This document shows, one piece after another, positions 1 to 9,561 of a DNA stretch of 64,000 bases (position 1 is the stretch's first letter; each line of letters opens with the position of its first letter). Source of the stretch: AV40 sp035568175 (GTDB taxonomy: Bacteria > Verrucomicrobiota > Verrucomicrobiia > Chthoniobacterales > UBA10450). The notes below the pieces were generated by a model, which saw only the letters and a list, made by a program, of their open reading frames with translations, had not been told where the DNA came from and searched no databases. Made by a program: the position numbers and the translations under genes. Where the stretch lies: the NCBI GenBank assembly GCA_035568175.1, contig DATMON010000015.1, positions 1 through 64,000 on the forward strand. Reading direction: 5' to 3'.

Positions 1-2016
1 GAAGCGCGGATCTTTGCGCAGCGGATCCCAGAATGGGTCGAGTTTGAGGTTTGCAATTGTTAGGCCGGCCGGGACTTCGAGGAGATGCGGCAATGCAGCG
101 ATGGCCGCGTCGTGATCGCCGAAGCGCGCTTGGATCTGTGCGAGCGCGATTTCCGCCAACGGTTTGTTCACCGCATCCGTGTCGTAGTCCTTGAGCGCCT
201 GGTGCGCCTGCTCAAGAGCTTTTGCTTTTTCCCCGAGCCCGGCATAAGCGAGGGCCAGAGTATTAGGTGTTCCGTTTGCGTCTGCCGGAACCGGCGAATC
301 AGGCTTCGGCTTAATCGCTTCGATCGCGAGAGAAAAACTTCGACGCGCATCCTCATTGCGTCCCATCCACTGTTGACAAAAGCCACGCTGGACCAGAGCG
401 GACTCGACGATAGAGTCCGGCGGCTGTCCCGCGGGAAGCGAGTTTAGCTTCCGCTCGACGACGCTAATCACGCTATCGAAGTGACGTTCATAAATCGCCT
501 GGCCGATACGAGCAGAGAGGACAAAATCGTCCATCGCGTCTGCCGGAATTCGAGCGAGTTCCTGGGCGGCTTCATCCAACCGGCCCTCGCTTTGAAAAGT
601 CACCGCCTTGCTTGCACGCGTCGTGGCCGAATCCGGTGAGATCTCAAGCGCTCGATCCATGGCGGCGCGCGCGTCGTCAAAGCGTCGCAAATAAGCGTAG
701 AATTCGCCGCCGAGACTGCCTAGCAATTGGAAGTCCCGCGGATCCAGTTCGAGCGCTTTCTTAAACGTCGCCTCCGCTTCCTGCCAAAGACCAAGGCGGC
801 GTTGAACGAATGCCAGGTTCTGCAACAGGTAGGAATTATTCGGCAATCGTACTTGCGCCTGCTTGTAAGCGGTAACCGCGCCGGCGAAGTCCCGTAAAAC
901 CCGATAGCGGTATGCACCCTGCGCAATCCACGATTCCCCGGCTTCCGGTGCCAGCGCCATGGCGCGATCAGCCGCTTCCTTCACCGCCGCGGCGGTATTC
1001 GTGTTTGCATCAACTGAATTGAAGAAAAGAAAGCTGCGAAGGACGGCGAGTCGAGCCCAGGCGAAAGCGAAATTCGGATCAAGACGGACCGCTTCAACGT
1101 AATCGTGCGCGGCTTGTTGATAGGCATCATAACCGTACTGGGTGTGCTCGATCGCCAGACCGCGAAGGTAAGCGTCGTAGGCCGCGGTGTTTTGCGTCGG
1201 CTTGTCGCTGACAGCTTTTTTCTCCGTGCCGGAAAGTTTGGCGTTGAGCTGGTCGGCGATGGCACTCGCAACTTCGCCTTCTACGCCGAAGACGTCGTCC
1301 AACTTGCGATTGTAACTTTCGGCCCAAAGATGCTCGTCAGTGGCTGCGCGGATCAGCTGCACGTTGACGTGCACGGCATTGGCAATTTTTTGCACGCTCC
1401 CTTCGAGTAGATTGGCGACGCCAAGTTGTTTGCCGACGTCGCGCAAATTGTCCGGCGCGCTCTTGTACTTTTGTGTCGACGAACGCGAGATGACCTTCAG
1501 CGCGGCGATTTTGGATAGTCGGGTCAGGATTTCATCTTGGATTCCTTCGGCAAAATAGGCGTTCGATTTGTCGTCGCTCAGATTATCGAATGGCAGAACC
1601 GCGATGCTCTTTTCCGAAACTGGAGCCGCGTTCTCGGTTGGAACGTTGCTCTGTGCGGATGTCGATCTTTTCGGTCCCCAAAGTTGATAGGCCATCAAGC
1701 CGGCCGCGACCACTGCGAGCACGATGGTCAGCGCGACGATCTTGCGGCCCGTGTGATGAGTGACCGATTTGTCTCCTTCGATTTCGGATTCCCGCTTGAT
1801 TCCTTCCGGCGTGATCTCGAACGCCCACGAAAAAATCAACGCGACGGGAAAGCCGGCGATCAATAGCAAGACCACAAGGCGAACTGCCCAATTGGGAATT
1901 TCGAAGAAGGGAAAAACCTGCGTCGCAATCTGGATGAGCAACCAGGAAGCGACCGCGTAAGCGACGGCAACTTTGTACACGTTGCGGCGTTTTAGTTCGG
2001 CGAAAAAGCTTTTCAT
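1..2016 (-). CDS. Membrane-anchored TolB-N-like/TPR protein, 3' end cut by window edge
   Basis: The reading frame is open from an ATG at 2014-2016 to the left edge, so the C-terminus is missing. The N-terminus carries SFFAELKRRNVYKVAVAY, followed by two membrane segments (about residues 15-35 and 41-63) and a third near 85-105. Next comes the SIAVLPFDNLSDD...YFAEGIQDEILTRL region typical of the TolB-N-like domain of COG5616 proteins, then TPR-like helical repeats to the edge. It is the most downstream of three tandem paralogs; its ATG overlaps the TGA of the upstream copy (ATGA), so translation is probably coupled. Family members are inner-membrane proteins of unknown function, thought to scaffold protein-protein contacts. 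No catalytic motif is seen. Family assignment is firm, function is not. Confidence 0.85.
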   Translation of the reverse strand, partial: MKSFFAELKRRNVYKVAVAYAVASWLLIQIATQVFPFFEIPNWAVRLVVLLLIAGFPVALIFSWAFEITPEGIKRESEIEGDKSVTHHTGRKIVALTIVLAVVAAGLMAYQLWGPKRSTSAQSNVPTENAAPVSEKSIAVLPFDNLSDDKSNAYFAEGIQDEILTRLSKIAALKVISRSSTQKYKSAPDNLRDVGKQLGVANLLEGSVQKIANAVHVNVQLIRAATDEHLWAESYNRKLDDVFGVEGEVASAIADQLNAKLSGTEKKAVSDKPTQNTAAYDAYLRGLAIEHTQYGYDAYQQAAHDYVEAVRLDPNFAFAWARLAVLRSFLFFNSVDANTNTAAAVKEAADRAMALAPEAGESWIAQGAYRYRVLRDFAGAVTAYKQAQVRLPNNSYLLQNLAFVQRRLGLWQEAEATFKKALELDPRDFQLLGSLGGEFYAYLRRFDDARAAMDRALEISPDSATTRASKAVTFQSEGRLDEAAQELARIPADAMDDFVLSARIGQAIYERHFDSVISVVERKLNSLPAGQPPDSIVESALVQRGFCQQWMGRNEDARRSFSLAIEAIKPKPDSPVPADANGTPNTLALAYAGLGEKAKALEQAHQALKDYDTDAVNKPLAEIALAQIQARFGDHDAAIAALPHLLEVPAGLTIANLKLDPFWDPLRKDPRF

Positions 2017-3797
2017 TGCTTCGAAGCTAGCGGTTGAATTCGAAGCTTGTGAAACAACGCCACGAAACGTGGGTCGCTGAAATACCTCCGAAAGAATGGT
2101 GTAACGGTTATTTGCGCGAGACCCGCATCGCGCGTGGCAAATGAGGTGTCGAGCCACTTGAACATTTGGTCGGGCTCGTTGCGAACCGCATAAAGGATCG
2201 CCGCCTGGAAAGCGCCGCCGTTCGCATATTTTTCGCAGAAGGATTTCACCGAACCCTCAGCCGCCGCCTTGTCCGGTTGAACCTGCTTAGCCAAGGCAAT
2301 CGCGTAATCACGCCAGAAACCATCAGGTTCCTGCTGGGCTTCTTTTGTCGCGGCGGCCGGATCGGTTCGAAGAACATCCAGCGTTGCCAAAAACGCGTGC
2401 GCCCGGGCGACGCCGGGCTGAATCTGGAGGGCCTTGCGGAATGCCTCTTCCGCCTCCTGGTAGCGCTCGGCCGAAATCGCGAGCCGGCCCAGATTGAACC
2501 AAATGGGGACGGAGAGAGGATCGAGTGAAAGTGTTTCGTAAAAGGCGCGTTCGGCCTCAGTCAGATGTCCCTGTGCCATCAAACAGTAACTCAACCCGCT
2601 CTTTGCTCCTGCGTCGCTCGGTGAGATCTGAAGCGCGCGCCGAAACTCCTGTTCCGCTTTCGCGAAATCGAGGTCTGGATTGATCGCGACCCAGCCAGCA
2701 GCCTTATGAGGTTCGACCTGGTCGGGCGCAAGTTTGATCGCTTTCTCCGCTGCGGCTTTCGCCTCCGCATAGGCTTGTTCATTGTCGTTGCTGGCGAAGC
2801 TGGCGGCGTATTGGCGCCAGGCGAGTGAGAGTTTAGCATGGGCCAGCGCGTAATTGGGATCCAGACGCACAGCTTCCTGCAGAGAATGAATCGCGCGCTG
2901 CACGCTCTCCGCGGTCAATTGCTGGAAATAGAAGTCCGACTGCAGAACCGCATTGTAAGCTGCGAGATTTTCGTTTGGCGGCGCAGCATCCGAACGCGTC
3001 TTCTCACCGAGCAGTTTCACCTTCATTTGTTCTGCCACTGCGGACGCAATCTCCGTTTGGACAGCAAACACGTCCTTTAACTCGCGATCGTAAGTTTCGG
3101 ACCAGAGTTCACGTCCATCAGCTGCATTAATCAGTTCCGCGATGATGCGAACGCGGTCACCTTGTTTGCGGACGCTGCCTTCAATCAAATGGGCAACCCC
3201 AAGTTTCTGTCCGATCGCCGTGCTATCGACCGATTGTCCTTTGAATAGAAACGATGAACTGCGCCCGATGACTTTTAGATCCGAGATCTTGGCCAGGACC
3301 GCTATCAGCTCTTCCGAAAGACCGTCCGAGAAATATTCATTCGATGGATCGCCACTCGTGTTAACTAATGGCAGGACGGCAATGCTCTTCGCGGCGACGG
3401 TGTTGGCAACCGATGTGAGCGAACTGGCGGGGGTCAAAGCGAGCTTTGGTCGAAGCAGTTGAAACATGAGGAGCCCAGCGGCAATGACTGCGACTCCGAT
3501 CATCATCGCGGCAAATTTTCGTTTGCTCCATTGAGGAATGAATTCGGTGGGCGAAACATCAGCCGTGCGCTTCATTCCTTCCGGCGTCATTTCGAACGCC
3601 CATGAGATAAAGACGGCAAAGACAAAGCCGAGTGCGAGGATTACGACAAACGCCTTCATCACCCAGGCAGGCGCTTCGAAGGTTGGCAGCAGAATCGACG
3701 CCGCCTGAATCAGCAGCCACGAGATGACGAGATAGGCGACCGCGACTTTGTAAACGTTGCGCCGCTTCAGTTCGGCGAAGAAATTGTCGATCTTCAT
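2013..3797 (-). CDS. Membrane-anchored TolB-N-like/TPR protein, second paralog
   Basis: About 594 residues. I start it at the ATG of MKIDNFFAELKRRN (3795-3797), because this ATG overlaps the upstream stop as ATGA and begins at the conserved family N-terminus; a start 18 bases further upstream would also be open. Layout: two N-terminal membrane helices, the ITPEGMKR-type turn, a third helix near residues 105-125, the SIAVLPLVNTSGD / YFSDGLSEEL domain, then four or more TPR units (about 330-520), ending near FRRYFSDPRFVALF. The DPRF ending is shared with its siblings. It is the middle gene of the three-gene operon. The role is unknown; a scaffold or sensor of the inner membrane is the usual guess. 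Confidence 0.88.
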   Translation of the reverse strand: MKIDNFFAELKRRNVYKVAVAYLVISWLLIQAASILLPTFEAPAWVMKAFVVILALGFVFAVFISWAFEMTPEGMKRTADVSPTEFIPQWSKRKFAAMMIGVAVIAAGLLMFQLLRPKLALTPASSLTSVANTVAAKSIAVLPLVNTSGDPSNEYFSDGLSEELIAVLAKISDLKVIGRSSSFLFKGQSVDSTAIGQKLGVAHLIEGSVRKQGDRVRIIAELINAADGRELWSETYDRELKDVFAVQTEIASAVAEQMKVKLLGEKTRSDAAPPNENLAAYNAVLQSDFYFQQLTAESVQRAIHSLQEAVRLDPNYALAHAKLSLAWRQYAASFASNDNEQAYAEAKAAAEKAIKLAPDQVEPHKAAGWVAINPDLDFAKAEQEFRRALQISPSDAGAKSGLSYCLMAQGHLTEAERAFYETLSLDPLSVPIWFNLGRLAISAERYQEAEEAFRKALQIQPGVARAHAFLATLDVLRTDPAAATKEAQQEPDGFWRDYAIALAKQVQPDKAAAEGSVKSFCEKYANGGAFQAAILYAVRNEPDQMFKWLDTSFATRDAGLAQITVTPFFRRYFSDPRFVALFHKLRIQPLASKQ

Positions 3798-5821
3798 TTT
3801 GATTTCTCTTCGCAAAGTTTTTCGAAGCGGGGATCGCCCCGCAACGGATCAAAATCGGGGTCAAGCCGGAGTAACGCCGGAGTCACGGGCGGGCCGAAGA
3901 TCGGGTCGGAAGGCGCCGAGAGGAGCTGTTCCAGGCTGGCGATCGCGCCCTCTTTGTCACCCAGACGAACCAAAGACCGGGCGCGGACTTCGTGCCCCGT
4001 TCCGATGCTGCGAGCATCGCCTGCCGCGTTTGTGTCGTACTCCTGGAGTAGTTTAAGTGTCTGTTCCCGGTCGCCCAACGCGGCCAAGCCGAAGGCAAGG
4101 GGCCCGATAACGGCGGTGTTGGTCGGCTGTTCCTTGTATTGTTTCTGCAAAATTCCCAGAGCTCGCGTCCAGTTCGCCCGGGCCTCGGCGGATTTTCCAG
4201 CCTGATTTTGAAGGATTCCCCAGACAAGAAGGAAGGCCGGATCTTTCGCGTTGGCGCCATGAGCATTGGCGTCGAAAGAGTTGAGAGCAATCAAGGGATC
4301 ACGCCGGACCCAGGCTTGATAAAAAAGCGCGACATCGGCGGTATCGGTTTGGTTTTTGTTGAAGGAGGCCATCTTGAGAATCGATTCCGCTTCGTCCAAT
4401 TTTCCCTGTGCCTGCAAGATAAGAGCCTGGTAGCCAATCAGATTGCTCTCGTTAGGCCAGATTTTTAGTCCGCTATCGATCATGGCCATGGCCCGGGGGA
4501 AATCGCGCATGGCCATGGCGATCTGAATCCACTGGAAACGAAGATAAAGATCCTTTGGGTCCAAAGCCAATGCTCGTTCAGCGTCCTCCAAAGCGTCGGT
4601 CCAGCGTCCGAGACGCGCTGAGATGAGGGCCATCGCGTGGAACGCGTCGGAATTGTTAGGCCAGGAGGCTCGGAGTTGTTGCAGCATTCCCAGCGCACCC
4701 GGGTAGTCGCGCAGGACCCAGTACTGGAAATAGGCGCGGGCCAATTGCGTTTCGGCAATATCCGGCTGGAGGCGGACCGCTTCGTTGAGTGCTCTCGCCG
4801 CGGCCGCCCGGCGTGTTGGCGTCATGTCATTATTGGAAAAGAAAATTCGGGAATGCAGCCGCGCTAGCGCAGCCCAGGCTACGGCAAACTGCGGATCGAG
4901 CCGAACCGCATCTTCGAGTGACGTTAGTGACGCCTTGTTGTCGTCTTCGGTCGCCTGCCAGTAATGAGCCATACCTTGCAAGTAAGCCTCGTAGGCCGCC
5001 GGATTGTTCGTCGGTTTTTGGGCCAGCACTTTTTCCTCCGCACCGGTCAATTTGGCGTTTAGGGCCGAGGCAACTTTTTGCGCGACTTCAACTTCCACCG
5101 CGAAAATGCCCTCGCTCAGTTTACAGTCGTAGCTCTCGGCCCAAAGGTGATCGTCGGTCGCCGCGTGGATCAATTGCGCGTTGACGTGGACGGCATCACC
5201 GGCCTTTTGCACGCTGCCCTCCAGGATATTGGTCACGCCAAGTTGCTGCGCGATTTCGCGAAGATTGCCCGGCTTGCTTTGAAATTGCTGGGTGGAAGAA
5301 CGGGAAATCACTTTCAACGCCCCGATTTTGGCGAGACGCGTCAGGATTTCGTCCTGAATGCCGGCGGCGAAGTAAGCGTTTTGTTTCTCGTCGCTCAGAT
5401 TTTCGAATGGCAAAACCGCGATCGATTTATTCGAAATGTCATTAGGTGAGCGGATGACTGCTTTACTTCCGGCCGTGTAGCGACCGAGGAAAAACAACGC
5501 GACCGAGATCGCGCCAGCAATCACAACGATGTAGATCCACGCGTGCCTATTCTGTCCAGCCGCCGCCGGCATCGCATCGGCAACTTCAGTTCGTTTGATT
5601 CCTTGCGGTGTAATTTCGAACAGCCACGCGAAGACCAGCGCGATCGGAAAACCAAGTATGATCAGAAGAACGATCATTCGGATCGCCCAGTTCGGAACAT
5701 CGAACACCGGAAAGACTTGCGCGATTCCCTGTGAGAGAGCCCAGCTGGCAACAATGTAGGCGATCGCAACTTTGTAAACGTTGCGCCGCTTCAGTTCGGT
5801 GAAAAAATTTCTCGAATCCAT
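3794..5821 (-). CDS. Membrane-anchored TolB-N-like/TPR protein, first paralog of the operon
   Basis: 675 residues beginning MDSRNFFTELKRRNVYK, the same N-terminal box as the two downstream copies. Two helices around residues 18-60 and one near 95-115 are followed by the SIAVLPFENLSDE / YFAAGIQDEILTRL domain and a long TPR array, ending DPRFEKLCEEKSK. As the first gene it should carry the promoter, in the 220-base gap to 6042 shared with a divergent secreted-protein gene. The three copies differ clearly in sequence, so the duplication is not recent. Inferred function: envelope scaffold; nothing in the sequence shows an enzymatic activity. Confidence 0.88.
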   Translation of the reverse strand: MDSRNFFTELKRRNVYKVAIAYIVASWALSQGIAQVFPVFDVPNWAIRMIVLLIILGFPIALVFAWLFEITPQGIKRTEVADAMPAAAGQNRHAWIYIVVIAGAISVALFFLGRYTAGSKAVIRSPNDISNKSIAVLPFENLSDEKQNAYFAAGIQDEILTRLAKIGALKVISRSSTQQFQSKPGNLREIAQQLGVTNILEGSVQKAGDAVHVNAQLIHAATDDHLWAESYDCKLSEGIFAVEVEVAQKVASALNAKLTGAEEKVLAQKPTNNPAAYEAYLQGMAHYWQATEDDNKASLTSLEDAVRLDPQFAVAWAALARLHSRIFFSNNDMTPTRRAAAARALNEAVRLQPDIAETQLARAYFQYWVLRDYPGALGMLQQLRASWPNNSDAFHAMALISARLGRWTDALEDAERALALDPKDLYLRFQWIQIAMAMRDFPRAMAMIDSGLKIWPNESNLIGYQALILQAQGKLDEAESILKMASFNKNQTDTADVALFYQAWVRRDPLIALNSFDANAHGANAKDPAFLLVWGILQNQAGKSAEARANWTRALGILQKQYKEQPTNTAVIGPLAFGLAALGDREQTLKLLQEYDTNAAGDARSIGTGHEVRARSLVRLGDKEGAIASLEQLLSAPSDPIFGPPVTPALLRLDPDFDPLRGDPRFEKLCEEKSK

Positions 5822-6041
5822 TCCTGATCTGCGATTTACGACGCGATTTTCTCACAAACCGGCAAGATGTCGACCTTTGCAGCCGTTCCGGTGCAAATAT
5901 TGCTAACAAAACGGTCGCTTCTCCAAGCCACGGCCGCGCTCCGGTCGTGACAATGCCGACGTTATTCAATACGGCGCAATCGGACGCGATTAAAAATCGA
6001 TAGCGGTCGGCGCATCGCCCGCTACTTTCGCCGCGACAAAC
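5822..6041. promoter_or_regulatory. Divergent intergenic region
   Basis: 220 bases between two divergent genes (TPR operon on minus, small secreted protein on plus). It must hold both promoters, but I could not pick a convincing -35/-10 pair or operator by eye, and no hairpin stands out. Confidence 0.4.
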
Positions 6042-6491
6042 ATGAAACGAACATTTGCCTTACTAATCGGAGTGGCATCCTGCGCCGCATTTGCGCGTGC
6101 CGGAGACGTGCAAGTCAAAGCCAAAATGATGACAAATCCAGAGGGGGAGGAGACGACGACATTCGGAGCGGACGCGACCGAGTTGTACGCCACATTCACG
6201 ACGAAAGGCGCGCAAAACGGCGACAAGATTCGCGGCGTCTGGATTGCAGACGACGTAGGCGATGCGGCTCCAAAGGGAACGAAGATCGACGAAAAGACGT
6301 TGAACGCGGAAGGGGACACCGCCGACGGCGTGTTTTCGCTTTCCAAGCCCACCAACGGCTGGCCGGTTGGAAAATATCACGTCGAGATTTACGTGAACGA
6401 CAAGCTGGTCACGAAGCTCAACTTCACGATCAAGGCGGCAACCAAGTCGAAGAAACGTTCGGACGACGAGGAAAAAGAATCCGGCGACTAG
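6042..6491 (+). CDS. Small secreted protein of unknown function
   Basis: 149 residues. A signal peptide is plain (MKRTFALLIGVASCAAFARA, then GDVQVKAKM), so the product is exported. The mature part is hydrophilic with alternating beta-like stretches (TELYATFTTKGAQNGDKIRGVW; KYHVEIYVNDKLVTKLNFTI) and ends in a charged KSKKRSDDEEKESGD tail. The pattern suggests one small beta-sandwich domain, perhaps binding a partner in the periplasm. I do not recognise a named family. It is transcribed alone, away from the TPR operon. Confidence 0.7.
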   Translation: MKRTFALLIGVASCAAFARAGDVQVKAKMMTNPEGEETTTFGADATELYATFTTKGAQNGDKIRGVWIADDVGDAAPKGTKIDEKTLNAEGDTADGVFSLSKPTNGWPVGKYHVEIYVNDKLVTKLNFTIKAATKSKKRSDDEEKESGD

Positions 6492-6566
6492 CCCGAGCCG
6501 GTATTTAACTTCGACTTCGGACCCACTCAGAAAGCTGAGAGGCGAACGCGTTATGCCAATGGCACA

Positions 6567-7787
6567 TCACGCTTTTGGTGAATGAATGTGTTCCGGTCGC
6601 GGGCCGAGGCCGATGAACCGTGCCGGCAACGAGCGCAATGCCGGAAACCATTGCAGAAGTCGGACTAAGATTGGGAGCGAATCTCCGCTCTTGGATTCCC
6701 GTCCGGTCACGACGTGCCGGTGAATGAATGCCTGCATCGCCTGGATCAGGCGCGTCGGCCATTCCCGGCGTTGTTGAATCAGTTCCAAGTCAGTGACCGA
6801 GACAGTGCCGGTTTTTAATTTCGCGGCGAGCAAGTTCGCGGTCGCAACCGCATCCTGGAGCGCGAGATTGATGCCAACACCACCCGCGGGGGACATCGCA
6901 TGCGCACTATCGCCGATGCAAAGCAAACCTTCACGACACCATTTTTTCAGGCGATTGATCTGGACGGTGAGCAATTTAATTTTCGACCAATCGTCCAGTT
7001 CGGTGATGCGGTCGTTTAGAAAAGGCGCGAGCGAAACGATTTCTTTGTGCAAAGCAGGAAGCCCGCGCTCTTTGGCCGTTTCGATGCCGCCCTTTGGAAT
7101 AACGAAGCCTGCCTGGTAGTAATTTCCCCGGTCGATCAAGACGAGCAGTTTACCGTGACGAAAGAATCCGAATAATTGCTCAGGATCGCTTTCGCGTTTG
7201 GAAATATGCATCCAAAGGGCATCGATCGGCACGCCCAGCTCCTGAATTTCAAAGCCGGCGCGCGTGTGGGTGATGGCATGGCGCCCATCGGCGCCAACGA
7301 CGAGATCGGCGCGGAAATCGCGTTCCCCGGCGGGAGTCTTCGCGCGGACGCCCACGATTCGGTCGCCTTCGATGATAAGGTCGACAACTTCGTGTCGCAT
7401 CTGGAGCGCGAAAGAAGGGAAAGCTTTGGCTTCGCTGGCGAAAAAGTTCAGGAAGTCCCACTGCGGCATGAAGCCGATGAATTTGCAGTGCGTCGGCAGA
7501 CGCGAGAAATCGGCGATGCCTGCGATGTGGCCATTAAAGACTCCTCTCAATTGGGAGAATTCCTGATGCGGCAGCTTCAGGAATTCATCGAGCAATCCAA
7601 GTTCGTGCATTAATTCGAGGGTGGATGGATGAATGGTGTCGCCACGGAAATCGCGATTGAAATCGGAATGCTTCTCCAGCACCGCCACATCCACGCCGGC
7701 GCGCGCCAGTAAGTAGCCGGCCATCATTCCCGCCGGTCCGCCGCCGACGATCACGCAACGAGTTCGGATTTCGGGCAATGCGCTCAT
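6567..7787 (-). CDS. FAD-dependent aromatic-ring monooxygenase (UbiH/PobA-like)
   Basis: 406 residues. The N-terminal Rossmann motif CVIVGGGPAGMMAGYLLARA binds FAD; the mid-protein DLVVGADGRHAITH matches the DG motif of class A flavoprotein hydroxylases, and CIGDSAHAMSPAGGVGINLA is the GD motif that contacts the FAD ribityl and NADPH. These three motifs define the PHBH/UbiH superfamily, which hydroxylates aromatic or quinone rings with NAD(P)H and oxygen. The substrate cannot be told. A divergent flavoprotein starts 110 bases away, across a stretch of ATCTGTG-type repeats. The length is normal for the family. Confidence 0.88.
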   Translation of the reverse strand: MSALPEIRTRCVIVGGGPAGMMAGYLLARAGVDVAVLEKHSDFNRDFRGDTIHPSTLELMHELGLLDEFLKLPHQEFSQLRGVFNGHIAGIADFSRLPTHCKFIGFMPQWDFLNFFASEAKAFPSFALQMRHEVVDLIIEGDRIVGVRAKTPAGERDFRADLVVGADGRHAITHTRAGFEIQELGVPIDALWMHISKRESDPEQLFGFFRHGKLLVLIDRGNYYQAGFVIPKGGIETAKERGLPALHKEIVSLAPFLNDRITELDDWSKIKLLTVQINRLKKWCREGLLCIGDSAHAMSPAGGVGINLALQDAVATANLLAAKLKTGTVSVTDLELIQQRREWPTRLIQAMQAFIHRHVVTGRESKSGDSLPILVRLLQWFPALRSLPARFIGLGPRPEHIHSPKA

Positions 7788-7800
7788 GATTCACTTCCAG

Positions 7801-7906
7801 CAGGCGTTGTCTCCGCAGATTTCACAGATTCTCGCAGATTAAAAAGTGCTAAGGGCAAGATCGACAGAGAAAAATCTGTGTAAATCTGTGTAATCTGTGG
7901 ATGTTG
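7801..7906. repeat. Intergenic inverted/direct repeats built on AATCTGTG
   Basis: The gap holds cgcagatttcacagatt on one side and three copies of an AATCTGTG-like unit on the other, able to pair across about 50 bases. One copy of the over-represented AAGATCGAC word lies at 7856. The right end runs into the proposed ATG of the next gene. Confidence 0.5.
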
Positions 7907-9561
7907 GTTTGGTGAAGTCTCGATACGACGTCGTCATTCTCGGAGCCGGCCACAACGGCCTGGTGACGGCGAGTTATCTCGGGCGGGCGGGGTTGAGTGT
8001 GCTCTTATTAGAGAAGAACGATTACCTTGGCGGGGCTACCACCTCCCAAAAGGTCTTTCCGGACTACGACGCCCAGCTATCGCGCTATTCCTACTTGGTC
8101 AGTTTGCTTCCGGAAAAAATCATTCGCGACCTCGGGCTGAAGCTTGAGCTCCGGCGGCGGGCCACCGGCTCTTTCACCCCTTATATTAAGAGTGGCCAGC
8201 ACGATGGCCTCCTGATCAGCAATGTCGATGAAGGGCAAAGCCGGCGTTCGATTGCAGATCTTACCGGGAGCGAGACCGAATTCGAGCAGATGAAAAAGTT
8301 CTACGCTCTCTCGCGAGTCTTCGCAGAACAGGCCTGGGACACCATGCTGGAGCCGCTGGTTTCAAAAGAGGAAATGAAACGGCAGTTCGATCTGGACGAG
8401 GTCTCCCGCGAGGCATGGCGGAGTCTGGCGGAAGAGCCGCTCGGTCGAGCGCTCGAACGTTATCTTCAAGACGATTTGGTCCGCGGGCTTGTCCTGACTG
8501 ACGCCAAAGTCGGGATCTTCACACATCCGCACGATCCATCGCTCCTTCAGAATCGCTGTTTCCTTTATCACTTGATCGGCAATAAGACGGGCGAATGGAA
8601 AGTGCCGGTCGGTGGAATGGGCGCAGTCGCGCGCGAATTGGAACGAGCGGCGCGGAGTGCCGGGGCAGAGTTCCTGACGAATGTCGATCTTTTCGGCGTC
8701 GATCTTAAGGGAAAAAAGAAAACGGTGGAGTTTCAAATCGCTGGAAAACGGCAAACCGTCGAATCTCGATTTTTGTTGGCGAACTTCGGGCGCAACGTGC
8801 TCTCGAAATATTCGGGCAAAACCTACGCGCCCGAGGCCGTAGACGAGGGGAGTGTGTTCAAGATGAACATGCTCCTGCGCCGACTGCCGAAATTGAAGGC
8901 GAAGAAATATCCATTAGCGCGAGCGTGGTGCGGCACGTTCCATAGCGACGAAGGTTACGAGCAGATGAATGCGAGCTACGAACAGGCCGCCAAAGGCCGG
9001 TTGCCCGAGAAAACGCCGTGCGAGGTTTATTGCCACACCCTGACCGACGACAGCATTTTGTCCCCGGAACTTCGCGAGCAAGGTTTCCACACGATCACAC
9101 TTTTCGGACTCGATACGCCGTATTCGTTGTTCGCAAAAAACAACGAAACGATGCGCAAACAAGCGGAGAGAACATTCCTGGCGAGCATGAACCAATGGTT
9201 GGAAGAACCGCTGGAGGACTGCTTTGCCGTCGCGCGCGACGGGAGTCCATGCATCGAAAGCAAGAGTCCGGTCGATATTGAGAATTCGCTCGGCATGTAT
9301 CACGGCAACATTTTCCAGGACGCGCCGACCTGGCCGTTCGCTACGAAAAATGAGCAAGTCGGAACGTGGGGAGTCGAAACCGAATGGGAGAATGTTTTTC
9401 TCTGCGGCTCAAGCGCCCTTCGCGGCGGCGCGGTGAGTGGAATCCCCGGTCACAATGCTGCGCGGAAAGTTTTGGAAGTCGTAAAGAAAACGCCCAACGG
9501 TCCGAGCCGGACTGGCACTCAACGCCGAAGGTCCAATGTCGAACTCACCAAGATCCGCTGA
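7897..9561 (+). CDS. Phytoene-desaturase-like FAD oxidoreductase (COG1233, PYROXD2-like)
   Basis: 554 residues. YDVVILGAGHNGLVTASYLG is the FAD/NAD-binding dinucleotide fold and LEKNDYLGGATTSQ the second nucleotide-contact motif; the C-terminal GSSALRGGAVSGIPGHNAAR is the typical closing motif of the carotenoid isomerase/desaturase superfamily. Members oxidise or isomerise polyenes, but the PYROXD2-like branch has no firmly known substrate. The start is uncertain: ATG 7897 lies in repeat sequence, and GTG 7912 (VKSRYD) is only five codons downstream. The C-terminal tail after residue about 535 is basic and includes the GPSRTG segment, which resembles a short repeat also seen at 49241 and 59357. 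The last 26 bases overlap the next gene. Confidence 0.85.
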   Translation: MDVGLVKSRYDVVILGAGHNGLVTASYLGRAGLSVLLLEKNDYLGGATTSQKVFPDYDAQLSRYSYLVSLLPEKIIRDLGLKLELRRRATGSFTPYIKSGQHDGLLISNVDEGQSRRSIADLTGSETEFEQMKKFYALSRVFAEQAWDTMLEPLVSKEEMKRQFDLDEVSREAWRSLAEEPLGRALERYLQDDLVRGLVLTDAKVGIFTHPHDPSLLQNRCFLYHLIGNKTGEWKVPVGGMGAVARELERAARSAGAEFLTNVDLFGVDLKGKKKTVEFQIAGKRQTVESRFLLANFGRNVLSKYSGKTYAPEAVDEGSVFKMNMLLRRLPKLKAKKYPLARAWCGTFHSDEGYEQMNASYEQAAKGRLPEKTPCEVYCHTLTDDSILSPELREQGFHTITLFGLDTPYSLFAKNNETMRKQAERTFLASMNQWLEEPLEDCFAVARDGSPCIESKSPVDIENSLGMYHGNIFQDAPTWPFATKNEQVGTWGVETEWENVFLCGSSALRGGAVSGIPGHNAARKVLEVVKKTPNGPSRTGTQRRRSNVELTKIR

